The notes below the pieces were generated by a model. It searched no databases, had not been told where the DNA came from, and was given only the letters and a program-made list of their open reading frames with translations. DNA of 64,000 nucleotides from Clarkia xantiana subsp. parviflora (lineage: Eukaryota > Streptophyta > Magnoliopsida > Myrtales > Onagraceae): assembly GCA_036873135.1 (NCBI GenBank), contig JAPTYO010000002.1:3492952-3556951 (forward strand), read 5' to 3'. Position numbers and translations under genes: made by a program. This document shows positions 12,826-25,509 of the stretch, piece after piece (position 1 is the stretch's first letter; every line of letters starts with the position of its first letter).

Positions 12826-15139
12826 GATGATTCCAATGGAGGGGAGGAGGAACCGAAGAGAGGAGAGGTGATAGAGAGAGAATACAGAAGAGACGGAATG
12901 AAATACGTGAGGGAGGAAGGAGGGTGGGAGGTTGGATTGGGCAATTTGAAGGGATCAAGAGGTCGATAATGGCGATGGAATATGGGCCTCAATTTTAACT
13001 TTTTCTTTAAAGTATTAACTTTTTCTGACTTTTCCCATTTTACAAGTTTTCTTTTTTAAGCTTTCTTCCTTTTATTTATTTTGATGATTAAATATCAATT
13101 TTAGGGCAATTCTAAATTACTAACCATTAAAATAAAACACCCCACCAGCAAGATGAATTGGAATTTGCATCCGACAGTTTTTTTTTTTTTTGGGCTTATT
13201 TACAAAATATTTTAATTAATTTGCATTCGACTATAAATACAGACGGATTTTCAGTCATTAAATTAGACATATCGATACCTATATAAATATTGAGATTTGT
13301 GTAACAGTTGTGATTTAATTTTTTTCTTCTCTCATCTGATTTAATAGCTATAAATTCTACAATTTTCGACTCGAATGCATTTAAGTGAATGACAAAAAGT
13401 TAACCTCTATCCTTAAAAATGAGTTGGTAAAAATAGAAAGAAAATATAATAAAATTCAAGAATCTTTAGAGATACTAATTATTAATTTGCTCTTTTGTGT
13501 ATTTTAATCATTTGAAAACTTAGGATATAATACTATTGATTTGCACAAATTTATTTTTTAATAATAAATATATAATAAAAAAAGTATTTATTAGTTACAC
13601 TGGTGTATATAAGTTAAAAAATGTGATGTCGCATTTAATTTAGAAGTTTTTCATTTTGGTTTTCACATGAAAAGTATTTTAATAAATCAGCGACATAGTA
13701 CCATATAAAAAAAATTATGACTAAATAATTATATTAAATTGAGGAAATGAATGTAATTTTGTAGATATTAAAATTATAAAATATTATTGGCAAAAAAAGT
13801 ATAAAATATTATTTAATTATATGAATTTTTAAATGCATTTCAAATATTAAAATCGTTGATCGTGCTACGTGAGGAAGATTTTAGTAAGGGCCCGGAGGCC
13901 GGAGCTTTATAATTTATTTTAAAAGAAAATTCATTGATTTTTCTAAATAACATTTTTTAACTTAATTACTTATAATTATAAGTATGTAGATTTGTAGGAA
14001 TCTTTGGGGAAAACATTAAATAAAAGGAAAATGTAACTCACTATCTAATAGCCAACTCTTGCTATGCAATTTTTAGGTTTTCAAATTCTGCAAGAATATG
14101 TCATAAATAAACTAAACAAATAGGAGGTAAGTAAAGTTGATCAGTAAAATGAGTTTGTAAAGTGAGTGGCAATTTTTATGGATCAACTGGGTTCGACGTC
14201 TCTTTATAGTATTTTAACCTTACAAAGTAAAATTGTAAAAGAAAAAAAATACCATAGGTAATATAATAATTAAGGAAGTCAGCCATGATGAGCCATCAAG
14301 CCCTACAGAGCTGTTGGTGGCAAATGACAGATGTGCGAGGGAACAACATTAAAGGTGCCAAACCATATAACACTGCATCTCCAGTTGGAAAATTATTTAA
14401 ACACTGCATCCAGTTGTATTATCCAGCCATCTATAGTAACCCCCAACTAGGCAACTAATTAGGGAAAACTATTGAAATACACCCCAATTCTGTACATTAT
14501 GTAGCTATGCATATGACCAACATTTTTTTGTGCTCATCCAATTTTTTGCTAGTTCGGTCGTACACCGGCATCAGCACAACATAATGATTTCTATTCCCGT
14601 TTTGGAACAAGCAAATTGTATCAATGAAGTAACAAAAATGAATGTTACAACTTACAACTTTCGCATTTACTAACATGCTGAACATTACCCGAGAAGACTG
14701 AATTGGCAAATATTATCTCCTCTATACTCTTACCTCTAACACTCTGACTATCCGAATACAAATGGGGAAGGCAGGTTCGGTTCTATAGGGAACTATTTGT
14801 CTATGCCGATGAAAGACATATCGACTCTTATGTGTTCTTCATCCTCCTCTTATTCCTTCCTTGTAAATGCAGCCTTCTTATTGTTTGTTTGACATCTGCT
14901 GAATCAAAGAGCCTTTAATCATCAACAACGATATCTGCATTTTGAGGAGAAAGTATCAAAACTATAGTGCATCTACCCGAGATAGTCACTTGCAGATCCC
15001 TTCACAGTTCACACCATCACCATTTAAGCCTGTAAGGTTAGGATGATCAATTTTACTTAATCTATGTATAGTAAACGCACAAAAATTGTTACGGGTTTGT
15101 TATGCATTCACGTATCCATCAAAACATCGATGAGATACC
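12826..15139. other. Intergenic region
   Basis: The right part of 12,826-13,000 is promoter and 5' UTR of the SAP gene. The rest is AT-rich with no recognisable gene. It holds an A-tailed micro-insertion at 13,775-13,813 and a possible second one at 13,155-13,235: a T-run next to GGGC, bracketed by imperfect copies of AATTTGCATCCGAC. Confidence 0.5.
13775..13813 (+). mobile_element. A-tailed micro-insertion with target duplication
   Basis: TATAAAATATTATT at 13,775-13,788 is repeated at 13,800-13,813. The insert between them is GGC (or TTGGC), seven A, then G. Confidence 0.45.
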
Positions 15140-17809
15140 TCATCTTAGCCGCAAATCACTGAGGAAGTCCGACAGCCTGAAAATATAAAGGAAGCACAAC
15201 CAGAGATGAATTCAATATCAAGATGACCTTTTCAGATGAATATTAAGATGAAGAAAGAGACACAAATAAAACCTTATATTTTTTGCTATCACCGTTTGTC
15301 CATCTTCGGCGCTCAAGTGTCGTAGAACTACCTCCTCGAGGCTGCCATCTCTGTATGCATGCTGCAATTGCAGAATGTACAGTATGAAAAGTTATAAGTG
15401 CAATTCTTAAGCAGAAAGAAGCTTCAACTCTTCCTTCCCAAACTACTAAACCAACAAGAAGATTCAAGATATTATTGTAGATGATTTAATTCAAGATAGT
15501 GAATTCGTGAATTTTTAGAACAAGTAATTGGTGAAATACAAAGTATACTTTCGGAAAACTGACATTGGAAGCTCGCAAATTAAATCAATGATTACTCACC
15601 TTGTAGAAACAACTCGTCCCAAACGGGCAACCACCATTGCCGAAATCAAAATGTTTACAGTCAATAGACCTGCATATAATGTTCAGGCAAATTTCAATAA
15701 GATGAGGACTAACAAATCCATAGTTCATCTTGGAGCTCTTCAGTTTAACTTAAATGATCAAACAGTTGTGATCCCTCAAAGTTGTAGTTTGGCAAACAGT
15801 GATTCCTACACTACTCCATGTTTCATTTTGTACAGTGCTCCATCCAGCATGAAATAGAGTAACGAAAAGAAAAAAAAAAAATTTCTAAAAAAAGAGAAAA
15901 AAATAAAAGTTGGACATTTCAGAATTCAGATTCAGTTGCTTACTTGAGCTTTGCCTTGTAAGTGTCCGTTATTTCTTGTTTTTCTTCTTTTGAGGTATAC
16001 CATATGACACTAGGGATGATAAAGTAGGACAGTTTGCGACAAATTGGACAGGCTCTCAAAGCACTATTCACATCCATTCCAGGAGTGGGCGAGGTACTTC
16101 GCCAGTTCCTTATACAAGAGATACAGAAGGGATGATCGCATTCTGACAGTATCCCGAACTTCCTCTCTGCAGCAGATGATTTCGAAAGGACAGGTTCCAT
16201 ACACACACTGCACTCTATTTCTTGACTAAGCTTCAATGCTTCAAGCTGCTTTTGTTTTTTCATGCACATAGCCATATGTTCTTCTTTTTCTTCAGGCCTA
16301 AAGGGGTGCAAGCAATGTTTTCCACAAGTAGGGCACAAGTCTCCATGAATATGAGGACATTTTTCCCCTCTGGGGCAGCTACCCACCGCAGCAAATGAAC
16401 AAAGTGAACGTTCAGAAGGTTCGATATTCCTAGACTCCACAACATCACCCTCACCGTAATAATCTTGATGCTGAAAGTCGTTCAAGTTCCATGCAGGTGT
16501 ATCATTCCTAGGCTCCACGCCATTTCCCTCACCAATATAATCTTGATGATGAAAGTTGTTCAAAGTCCATGCAGGCGTGTCAGGAGGAGCTAGAGATCTA
16601 TAAGAAGTTAATTCTTCTTGACTGGGCAATGAGTCTGTTCCGTTATTCTCAAAGAAACTACCAGAAGTTAAAGAGGAATGATGATTTGAAGATGCTGATG
16701 GTGTATAGCTCGGTGGCTGTGATGCTTTAACATGTTCGTATCTGCATCGACTACCGTATGAGCAGATACCTTTCTGGTAGTAGGTGCATATCTGTACAAG
16801 AAAACAAAGTACCCTCATCATTAAGTCATAAGTGTATAGAAATTACAAGGTATTATTATTATAGGCCAAACGTGGAAGATTACATTGCTTGAAGGTGTAC
16901 TCCAGTCATGTGAGAACTCACAGTAATCCCCTTTCAAACAAGCTCCGTGGGCGAAGTACTTACAAAGAACTCTGCAAGAATTATAAGTTCGATTAAGGAG
17001 AATCCATCAGGTTTCACAGTTAAGACATTTTGATTCAATGAAGAATGAAACCTGAGGAAAATTATAACTTTCCTGGCTTCGAAAGTTAGCTGCTAACTAA
17101 ATATAAGGAGCTGGGTACAGCCAATTCCCCATGTGTACAGCTGTGGGAGCCAAATTGGTTCACAAGCAAAAAACAGTTTTAGGTCCTGTTGTAAAACTCA
17201 TGCATACCCAAAAATCTCTTGCTTCTTACCAATCAAATTGCAGCAGCATCAACTTCTATTCAATTGTAAGATGCTGGACTCTGTGGACGGCTAAGTTTAG
17301 AGATGATTTTTTTTTTTTTTTGGCAAAAGTTTAGAGATAAATTGAATTATTATTTTTTGGTAAAGGAATTGAATTTCACATTGTATAGTATTTGTGTTTA
17401 ATACCTGAACTCTTACCATGTGTCTCCTTTAATCACTTTTGACAGGTTGGCCTAATCCAAGCAATCATTTGGCAAATTATCCATACCAAATTGCATTTCA
17501 TCTACAAGTTGATGATTGATCCGTCAAATGGACTATCAATTCTACAATTTATCGGTCAATTCATAGTTCTTATGCTTAAAAGACTACATGAAAATTTCAA
17601 ACGGCCATCGGAAAACATGCGAGCAGACTAATCACTTCTCCGCCAAGGATGGATTTTCAGCTGAAATGGATATAAACAATCTTGGCCACATTCATTCAAC
17701 ACAACATCCACGAGACACCACTACAAACGGACAGAGGAAGCCACAAAACGGAGATTTCCAGTTACAGCGCGAAACAACATCACCGGTACAAGGAATACCT
17801 GTTAGACAT
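15140..17809 (-). CDS. MKRN: Makorin-type RING E3 ubiquitin ligase
   Basis: Six coding exons: 17,809-17,799, 16,971-16,884, 16,791-15,944, 15,669-15,600, 15,361-15,273 and 15,176-15,140. They join in frame to 380 residues. Order of domains: CCCH finger 1 ([19 protein letters not shown]), CCCH finger 2 ([19 protein letters not shown]), a low-complexity Ser-rich linker, CCCH finger 3 ([19 protein letters not shown]), the makorin Cys-His motif ([12 protein letters not shown]), a C3HC4 RING ([31 protein letters not shown]) and a last CCCH finger ([21 protein letters not shown]). All ligands appear intact. Makorins ubiquitinate target proteins and may bind RNA. The linker has an in-frame 26-residue tandem duplication (residues 104-129 and 130-155; 16,581-16,426), making the protein longer than I expect for plant makorins. 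The first exon encodes only MSN plus part of R. Intron 1 contains an A-tailed micro-insertion. Confidence 0.93.
17293..17338 (-). mobile_element. A-tailed micro-insertion in makorin intron 1
   Basis: AAGTTTAGAGAT at 17,293-17,304 is repeated at 17,327-17,338. On the minus strand the insert is TTGCC followed by about 15 A and TC. Same layout as the other sites, opposite strand. Confidence 0.5.
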
Positions 17810-18057
17810 AGAGGTGCAAGAGGCAACGACAATCTATTGATCAAATTCCCAAATATGATTGGGTTTTAGAATCGAAGGATTTGGTTGTTTGAATGGAGAC
17901 TTGAGAAATGAAACCGGGAGAAAAATGGAAGAGACGAGAAAACCACCAGATTTCGTTCCAGGGCCGGTCGTCGATGGATGGAGGTGTTTTTTCTTCTCTC
18001 TGCCTCAACTATATCGTGCCCGGCGCAATGCTCCCGCCTTCCGTGTGATAATACCCT

Positions 18058-18067
18058 AAACCCTAAA
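18058..18067 (-). promoter_or_regulatory. Telo-box upstream of makorin gene
   Basis: AAACCCTAAA lies about 250 bp upstream of the makorin start codon. Telo-boxes mark many plant housekeeping promoters. Function here is inferred from position. Confidence 0.4.
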
Positions 18068-18112
18068 ATAATGTATATAAATAAATTTTTCAAACACATA
18101 TAATAAGTTTTC

Positions 18113-18533
18113 TGAAAGCATCCACAGTGGTATTACGTAAAGATTACGTAAACGTGGGTCCTACACGTTTATTTAAGTAAAACAACAACTATCTACAGCG
18201 GTTTTACATAGCATTCCTTAAAGATTGGACCCACACGTAAATTTATGTTTTTTCATAAAGCATTCCTTAAATTTAAGTAATGCACTATGTATTACGTAAC
18301 AAATTTTTTATTATAAATTAATTCATTTTATAATTAATGATAATATCTTATTGGTGATTGTTGGAAAATTTAATAATAAAATATATTTAAGGAATATGTT
18401 TAAGTAATACGATTGCAGAGAAAATATTTTTTACGTGTGTCTTAAATTTACGTATTACTTAAAGTGTACATAAATGTCTACGTGGCAACTTTAAAGAATA
18501 CAATTTATGTAAAACCATTGTGGATGCTCTGAT
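18113..18533. mobile_element. MITE, complete, about 420 bp
   Basis: The left end (AGCATCCACAGTGGTATTAC) and right end (GTAAAACCATTGTGGATGCT) are inverted copies. The interior has degenerate sub-repeats of the same TTACGTAA and CTTAAATTTA motifs. No coding capacity. The window start carries a second copy in reverse. I could not fix a target duplication with certainty. Confidence 0.7.
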
Positions 18534-19696
18534 ATATTAGCATTCATTACTTAAATTAAATCTTTTCTTTTGGCAAAAATTAATTCCACTAATTATAATA
18601 TAATATAACATAATATAATATTAATTATATGTATCAGAAAATGTCCAATTGTTAGCTTTCGTTTTGTAATAATAGTTGTCACTTATGTACTTTTTTACAG
18701 TTCTCGCATAGTTTCTAAGCGCCGATATTTTTTTTTTTTTTTATGAAATCTATTATTTTTGTATATTTAGAACTAAATAAATATCGTGAATAAAAGTATA
18801 AGTATCTCTTATTGGCAAAAAAAAGTATATTAATAATTATATCTACCTCTTATTATCACTTACAAAAATAAATATTTTACTCAAAAATATGTTTGGTCAG
18901 AAGTATATATATGATGTTTTACAAAATTATTTAAAAAAGTATTACAACAAAAAAAATACTTTGATTTTCTGGTTCATGTGAGCTAAATTTTATGTTATAT
19001 GCAAAATTATAATTTTTTGACATGCAACTATTATTTCATGAATATTATTCTGTTATCATTTTAACATTTAATCATTTCATGTTTTTATATATATTTTCAA
19101 CACTTGAATTATTTTATGTTTTTATTTACTTTTTTTAATATTGAAAAAACTTGTAACTATTTAGTAATTATATTAGTTAAAATATATATTCATTATAGTT
19201 TCTTAGTTCATTATTTATTTAAATAAATATTATTTTGGCAAAGCTATTTAATTTTATATTTTTCGACCAATTTTAATGTACTTTACAAATTTATTTGATA
19301 GAGTGCAAACTTGCAATTTTCTTTTGTATGAGGTTCAAAACTCTATTTTACAAAATTGAAAAATGAAACAGTCTGTAACATGGAATGTGGTGTTTTGCTT
19401 GATTTTTAGAGTTCCACGTGGTGGTGATATGGTGATGTAACTTATCAAATTAGACACGGACCAATAAAGTAAGTTCATTTTAACACATATGAAAGAAAAA
19501 ATTGTGCAAAACATTACTTGTCAACATATTAGAAGATTTTTTAGAATTATATTATATATAAATATCATATAATTATAATTTACTGATAACAAACTACACG
19601 CGCTGCACTGTGCATAAGCTGTCACCGCAATCCACGAACGCCATTGAACAAAAGTAACACTAACATCACTTTCTTTATTATATGTATTATATAGAT
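18534..19696. other. AT-rich intergenic region
   Basis: No gene or clear repeat structure recognised; homopolymer runs only. Confidence 0.5.
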
Positions 19697-21165
19697 TTTT
19701 TTTTTTTTTATAATCGATGCATATATTCAATCTTCAAACATAATACAGCAGCACAAACAGAACACAGGAGCACAAATGATGGAGTTCCAAACAGACATCA
19801 ACCCAGAAGTATAGCTAGGGGGATATTAGGGGCAAACCAAGTCCCTGTGAAGTATCCCACTGAAGCTTTCTTCCCAACCCTATGTGCGACATGCACATTA
19901 ACACGTTGTTTAAACAGTACATACACACCACTACTAGAACATTAATGTCTAATATCCTAGAAAATAGAAAAGATAGCTGTGGGGCAGCAATCGGGCGTAG
20001 CCAAATACTTCGCCAAAAGTTAAGAATCTGTCCAGAGCACTTTAGCCTTTACCAAGAGAGCCAACTGTAGTCTAGACCTCAGTCCCAAAGCTTCCGCCTC
20101 CAGAGGATTAGATCCAATCTTAGCATGAACTTTGACAGTAGTAATAGTCCCTCCTTCGTTCACAAAAACAGCTGCCCAAAAAGTCTAGTTAACGTAGTAT
20201 TTACAGTACCATCCGTGATCACCACTCCAATAAATCCATCAGAAAGAGGTTCACCTACTTGGGGGAAGGATGTTTGTGCTGGTAAGTCCTCCTAAATGAG
20301 TGTCCTAAAGAACTTGAAGAATATCTTCTTTGGTTTCCAGGGGCACATTTTTACTAAACCGTATGCTCGACTTAGCATAGTTAATAAGCTGACCAGATTC
20401 CTGTGCATAAATGTGGAGAATATTCTGCAGAGTCTGCACATTTTGATCAGTGGCTTCAAAGAAGATAAAACTGTCATCAGCAAAAAAGAGATGTGTAATT
20501 GCTTGACAATTCCAACTTGGTTTAATGTCCTTCAAAATCCCCTAACTTTGAGCACTCGTAAGCTTTGTGGAAAGAGCCTCAGCGCAGATGATGAATAGAA
20601 AGGGTGAGAGAGGGTCCCCTGACGCAGGCCTCGTGATGATTTAATGAAAGGAGAAGGTTTCCCATTGAGGAGAAAGGCCAAAGATGGAGTAGTAACACAC
20701 TCCATAATCCACTGTTGAAATGCTGGCGGGAATTGCAGCATTGACAAGATGTGTTGCAAAAAGGGTCATTCCACACGATCATAAGCCTTGCTCATGTCCA
20801 ATTTTAATGCTGCCAGGCCAACTTTCCAGTTCTTCTACGTTTCATCACATGTAGTAGCTCTTGTGCTAACAAAGTGTTGTCCGAAATTAATCTGTGGGAC
20901 AAAAGCACTCTGAAAGGGTGATATAATATTTGGGAGAACAAGCTTAAGTCTGTTGGCTAGGATTTTAGCTATGATTTTGTACGAGTGGTTACAAAGACTT
21001 ATGGGGCGCCAATCAGATATAAACTGAGGGTGTTCCACCTTAGGGATAAGAACTACATGAGTGTGATTAGTTTCCTGGAGTAATTTTCCCGTTGTGAAGA
21101 AGACTCTAATTGCAGATAGAACAGTGGAAGAGATAATCTCCCACGTAGCCTTAAAAATATTGTAT
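19697..21165 (-). mobile_element. Truncated, decayed L1-type LINE
   Basis: The minus strand holds broken reverse-transcriptase frames: WRPISLCNHSYKIIAKILANR (20,835-21,038), then a degenerate RGLRQG block (20,532-20,759), then FADDSFIFFEA, the catalytic FADD box (20,305-20,535). Further downstream is an RNase H remnant (EAEALGLRSRLQLAL near 20,080; an AH...KKA end near 19,860). The minus-strand 3' end is an A-run (forward T-run 19,697-19,709). Frames are interrupted by stops and shifts. The 5' part, with the endonuclease, is missing, and the segment between RT and RNase H is shortened. Confidence 0.85.
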
Positions 21166-21492
21166 ATGGAGTTTTTGGTTATATAGTTTAATTCCGCTCT
21201 ATTTAATTATTTTATAAAAATATTTATTATTTTTCTTACGTGGCGGCCTATGGTTATCTGGAGTCAAACTGTATAGATTTACTATTTAGAAAGAAACTTT
21301 TAATTAATTTATTTCTTTAAATTGCATAGAGACTAAAATAGGAGATAAAAATACTTCTTAAATTTTAATCCAACAATATTATGTATCTAAATTTAGAGAA
21401 CCCCTATTAAATTAGGAAACGATGGCTGCGTGAACTGTCCACGTGTCGACCAGAAGGCTTCCGATACCGAATTAATATAATATAGTAGATAG

Positions 21493-21494
<2 letters not shown>

Positions 21495-21538
<44 letters not shown>
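21495..21538. repeat. (TA)n microsatellite
   Basis: About 22 TA units, uninterrupted. Confidence 0.9.
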
Positions 21539-21541
<3 letters not shown>

Positions 21542-22128
21542 CACGTCATTAAATAAATTATATTCTTTAAATATCTATAATAAATATATTAAGGTTGGAT
21601 AACTGATGTGATAGATTTTTAAGTGTCAGATTTTGGTGTGCGAGTACACTTTTTCATGCATAAACGGAAATATGAGCAAGAACCATAGTAAACTATGAAG
21701 TTTGACGGATTTAGCCTCGTTTAGATGGTCAAATTCGCAGTTTTATGTTTCTTGCTGTCCATTTTATAATTTTTCGGTTTTGTTTGTGACTTTATTGTTA
21801 ATTTTGTAATAGGGTTAGAGTTTTTCTTTATATTATTTAAACTCCGTTAGCCGTTATTTACATCCAGATTATTGATTAATTAAAAAAATCGAGATTTTCC
21901 TCAACCCTACGTCAATTCTTCGGCATTCTTCTGAATCAACAAATTTTTACGCTTCTGTCCAACAAATTCTCTGCATTTCTTCTAAAATCAACGAGTTTTT
22001 GTTTCATATATTCCATCACTCTGCATCAATAACATCCTTCCATATATATACAAAAAGTTAAAGGTTTAATAATTTATAAAAATAAAGAGGGCACATTAAT
22101 TTAATAAAAGAAATAGAGCCATATACCC

Positions 22129-22130
<2 letters not shown>

Positions 22131-22185
<55 letters not shown>
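22131..22185. repeat. (TA)n microsatellite
   Basis: About 27 TA units with one AATA interruption, upstream of the carrier gene copy A. Confidence 0.9.
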
Positions 22186-22510
22186 CCAAATAAAAGAGTC
22201 ATATACCCTTATATTATTATTATTAGTTATATATATTACAAAAAAAAAAGGTCATAAACCTAGAAAGGAATGGACCAAAGTCGCCGCCCATATAAACATC
22301 TAAAGGACTACTTTACAATTTAGGTGAAAATAATTGGGACGCCTCTTGGCCCCCTTGGTGACGGAAATTTCCTTCACTGTCCATTGAACGCCTATAAGTG
22401 CAACAAATAAGAAGCCGCCACGTCATTGGTCAGCATCAATTTTTATTGCCAAAAAAATAGAGAATTGTATTTCCCAACGCAGCGGCGCAGTCCTCCCTCC
22501 CCCACTCTGA

Positions 22511-22518
22511 TATTTATA
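22511..22518 (+). promoter_or_regulatory. TATA box of ADP/ATP carrier copy A
   Basis: TATTTATA followed about 30 bp later by pyrimidine-rich 5' UTR. The same motif stands at 27,056-27,063 (copy B) and 40,677-40,684 (copy C). The 5' UTR exon ends at about 22,650 and a 5' UTR intron runs 22,651-23,807. Confidence 0.6.
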
Positions 22519-23816
22519 CTCCTTCCTCGCGTCCACACAGATCAACCTCTCTCTGCCTCCACCTCTCCGGTAAATCCTCCTCGGTTTCCTCGACTGCGCA
22601 GAGAGGTGCGCTCCAGTTCTGTCCTGGTACGTACTATAGGCTCTGCTCAGGTATTCTATATGTCTGATCTGTTGCTTTGAGCGCTGTCAAGAGATCTGGC
22701 TTTTGAAATCTATGATTTGTTTCATTGCTCAATATCGTAGATCCGTGCGTTTTTACCATTTCTTCCCCTTGATGTTTAATTTAACTTTATATGTGATGCT
22801 TTCTATCTTTCGCTTGACTGCCTGGAGTCGAGAGTGCTTCACTGCTAGAGATCTGAGCTCTGTTGAATCTAGTTTAGCTTATAATTGACGCCTTCGCCAT
22901 ATACTTGCTGGATCTACTGGTTTTGTGCGATTCGTCGCTTCAACATGTGCTTGTAAATTGTAATCTCGTTGAATTCCGTTGCTTGGATTTCATATATCAT
23001 AAAATGTATATGCTGGCATCACATCTGATCTTCGTGGATAACTACTATCGGTCTTGGTATTCTTATTTTGAGTTTTCTAGTTAAAGTTTGCTCTCCGATC
23101 GTTGATCAAGTTCAGATATCTTCGTTGATTTGACGATTGGAATGGGAATTTTGTTTCCAGATCTATGCTTGTTTTTTAATACGCTTTAAGCTGAACTGTT
23201 TTTGATGTCACAGAAGTTGACTCACAGATCTGGACATTTTCTCTCCATATATATATATATGATTACATCTTGTAGACTTCTCCACAAATGATTTAGGTGC
23301 AGCACATAATGTTTTATGGGTGCTTGTGTTTACATATTGTAGATTGTTTTATTATAAATCACATATTTGAAATTTGATAAATCTAGCGGTTACTTGAATC
23401 TTTATTCAGTACTGGTCCATGATTCATTTTCCTCATTTTTAAGTTTGGGACTATCATCCATACGTTATGATGTAGCTGTGTACAAACTTGAAAACCAATT
23501 GTAATTTTTTTTTTGGTTTAGAACTCCAAGATAGTTATTGGTGCTTGAATTTGTTGTTTTCAAGATGATTTATGTATATAATGTATTATCTTAATGAAAG
23601 TAGTGTAAAGTCTTCAAATCATCAATTGTATTGACTTCTGGCTACACATCTGCATGCTTAGATGGCCAACTTGCTCTTATGTTTCTCGGGTTCTGAATAT
23701 CATCTAACTCCACTCTTTCACAATGATTGCCTCCATTACTAAAAAATAGCCTCCCAAGTTGATTTATATGCTCTATGATTGACATGATAGTGAATTCCTC
23801 ATTCCAGGAAGTAAAG

Positions 23817-25190
23817 ATGGCCGACCAGGTTCAACACCCAACTGTGATGCACAAGGTAGCTGGGCAACTCCTTGTCCGTTCTCAGGAGGCTCAGAGCTAC
23901 AATGGGGCTTTCCAGAGCTCTCCTGCTGTTTATCAAAGGCGTGCTGCATATGGAAACTACACCAATGCTGCATTTCAACACACCACATGCAGAGCCTCGA
24001 CTGATCTATCTATGATTGCTTCATCTGCATCTCCCATGTTTGTCCATGCCCCTGCTGAGAAAGGATTTTCAAGCTTTGCCATTGATTTCCTAATGGGAGG
24101 AGTGTCAGCTGCTGTATCCAAGACAGCTGCTGCTCCAATTGAGCGTGTTAAGCTTTTGATTCAGAACCAGGACGAGATGATCAAGGCTGGAAGGTTGTCT
24201 GAACCATACAAGGGTATTGGTGACTGCTTTGGAAGAACAATTAAGGAAGAGGGTTTTGGGTCTCTATGGAGAGGAAACACTGCTAATGTTATCCGTTACT
24301 TCCCCACTCAGGTAGGTTTTGTTATGAATCACAGTTTTTTCCTTTCCATCTCCTTTTGTGAACTATTGACATCTAATATTGATTATTGTTTTCTGTTTTA
24401 TACTCTACCCACCAGGCCTTGAACTTTGCTTTCAAGGATTATTTCAAGAGGCTGTTCAACTTCAAGAAAGACAGGGATGGTTACTGGAAGTGGTTTGCAG
24501 GGAACTTGGGATCAGGAGGGGCAGCTGGTGCTTCATCCCTTCTGTTTGTCTACTCTCTTGACTATGCTCGTACTCGTCTTGCCAATGACGCAAAGGCCTC
24601 AAAGAAGGGTGGAGAGAGGCAGTTCAATGGGTTGGTTGATGTATACAGGAAGACTCTCAAGTCTGATGGTATTGCTGGGTTGTACCGTGGTTTCAACATC
24701 TCTTGTGTTGGAATTATTGTGTACAGAGGTCTCTATTTTGGACTGTACGACTCCTTGAAGCCAGTTCTTTTGACTGGACAGTTGGCGGTGAGTGCCGTTA
24801 TTTTCACTTTATAGCTACTTAGGTATATGTAAAATTGCTTCTGTCATTTTCAGTTGACTGATACGATTATCATTGTGTTGTGAACGATTGCAGGATAGTT
24901 TCTTCGCTAGCTTTGCACTTGGGTGGCTGATCACCAATGGTGCTGGGCTTGCCTCATACCCAATTGACACCGTCCGTAGAAGAATGATGATGACATCAGG
25001 TGAAGCCGTCAAGTACAAGAGCTCATTGGATGCATTCACTCAGATCCTGAAGAATGAGGGTGCCAAGTCTCTCTTCAAGGGTGCTGGAGCCAATGTCCTT
25101 CGTGCCATTGCAGGTGCTGGTGTGCTTTCTGGTTACGATAAATTGCAGCTGATCGTTTTCGGAAAGAAGTATGGATCAGGCAGCGGTTAA
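23817..25190 (+). CDS. AAC: Mitochondrial ADP/ATP carrier, copy A
   Basis: Inner-membrane antiporter exporting ATP from the mitochondrion in exchange for cytosolic ADP. Coding exons 23,817-24,311, 24,416-24,787 and 24,894-25,190 give 387 residues. Residues 1 to about 80 are the plant-specific N-terminal extension ([20 protein letters not shown]). Three mitochondrial-carrier repeats follow, with [24 protein letters not shown] and [17 protein letters not shown] is the nucleotide-translocase signature. The start follows the acceptor of a long 5' UTR intron (ATTCCAG|GAAGTAAAGATG). It differs from copies B and C only at residue 38 (Val rather than Leu). Its promoter and UTR intron are clearly diverged from B and C, so this is the older branch. 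Confidence 0.97.
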
Positions 25191-25509
25191 GTGGGGTTGC
25201 TTGCGGCTTTGCTGTAGTGCCAATTTTACTGCTTTTTATTATTATTTAGTACTTCATCAGTTTTAGATGGCGATGAAAATCTTGAGTTCCGAAAGTGTTT
25301 TCCGGAAAATTGCATTATTATGCAAAATAATTCACATTAAAAAAAGGAGATTCTCCTGAAACCCTCCAGGTTGTGTTTTTTTCTTATTGTGACTGGAGTT
25401 TTGTTCTTGTAGACCTCTAGTTGATTTTGATGAAATTATTGTAAAGGCAAAAGCCTGGAATTTTATGTCCCGTATCTCACTTACTGTTCAGGCAACTACT
25501 TATTTACTT

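Noticed and set aside
12161..12992. Other open frames overlapping the A20/AN1 gene on both strands
   Set aside because: The 167-residue minus frame has all zinc ligands; the others are shadows in GC-rich coding DNA.
15528..15857. Plus-strand frame of 109 codons
   Set aside because: It overlaps makorin exon 4 and an intron in antisense; no independent support.
18801..18835. TTGGC plus A-run near 18,813
   Set aside because: Flanking repeat is only about six bases, too short to separate from chance in AT-rich DNA.
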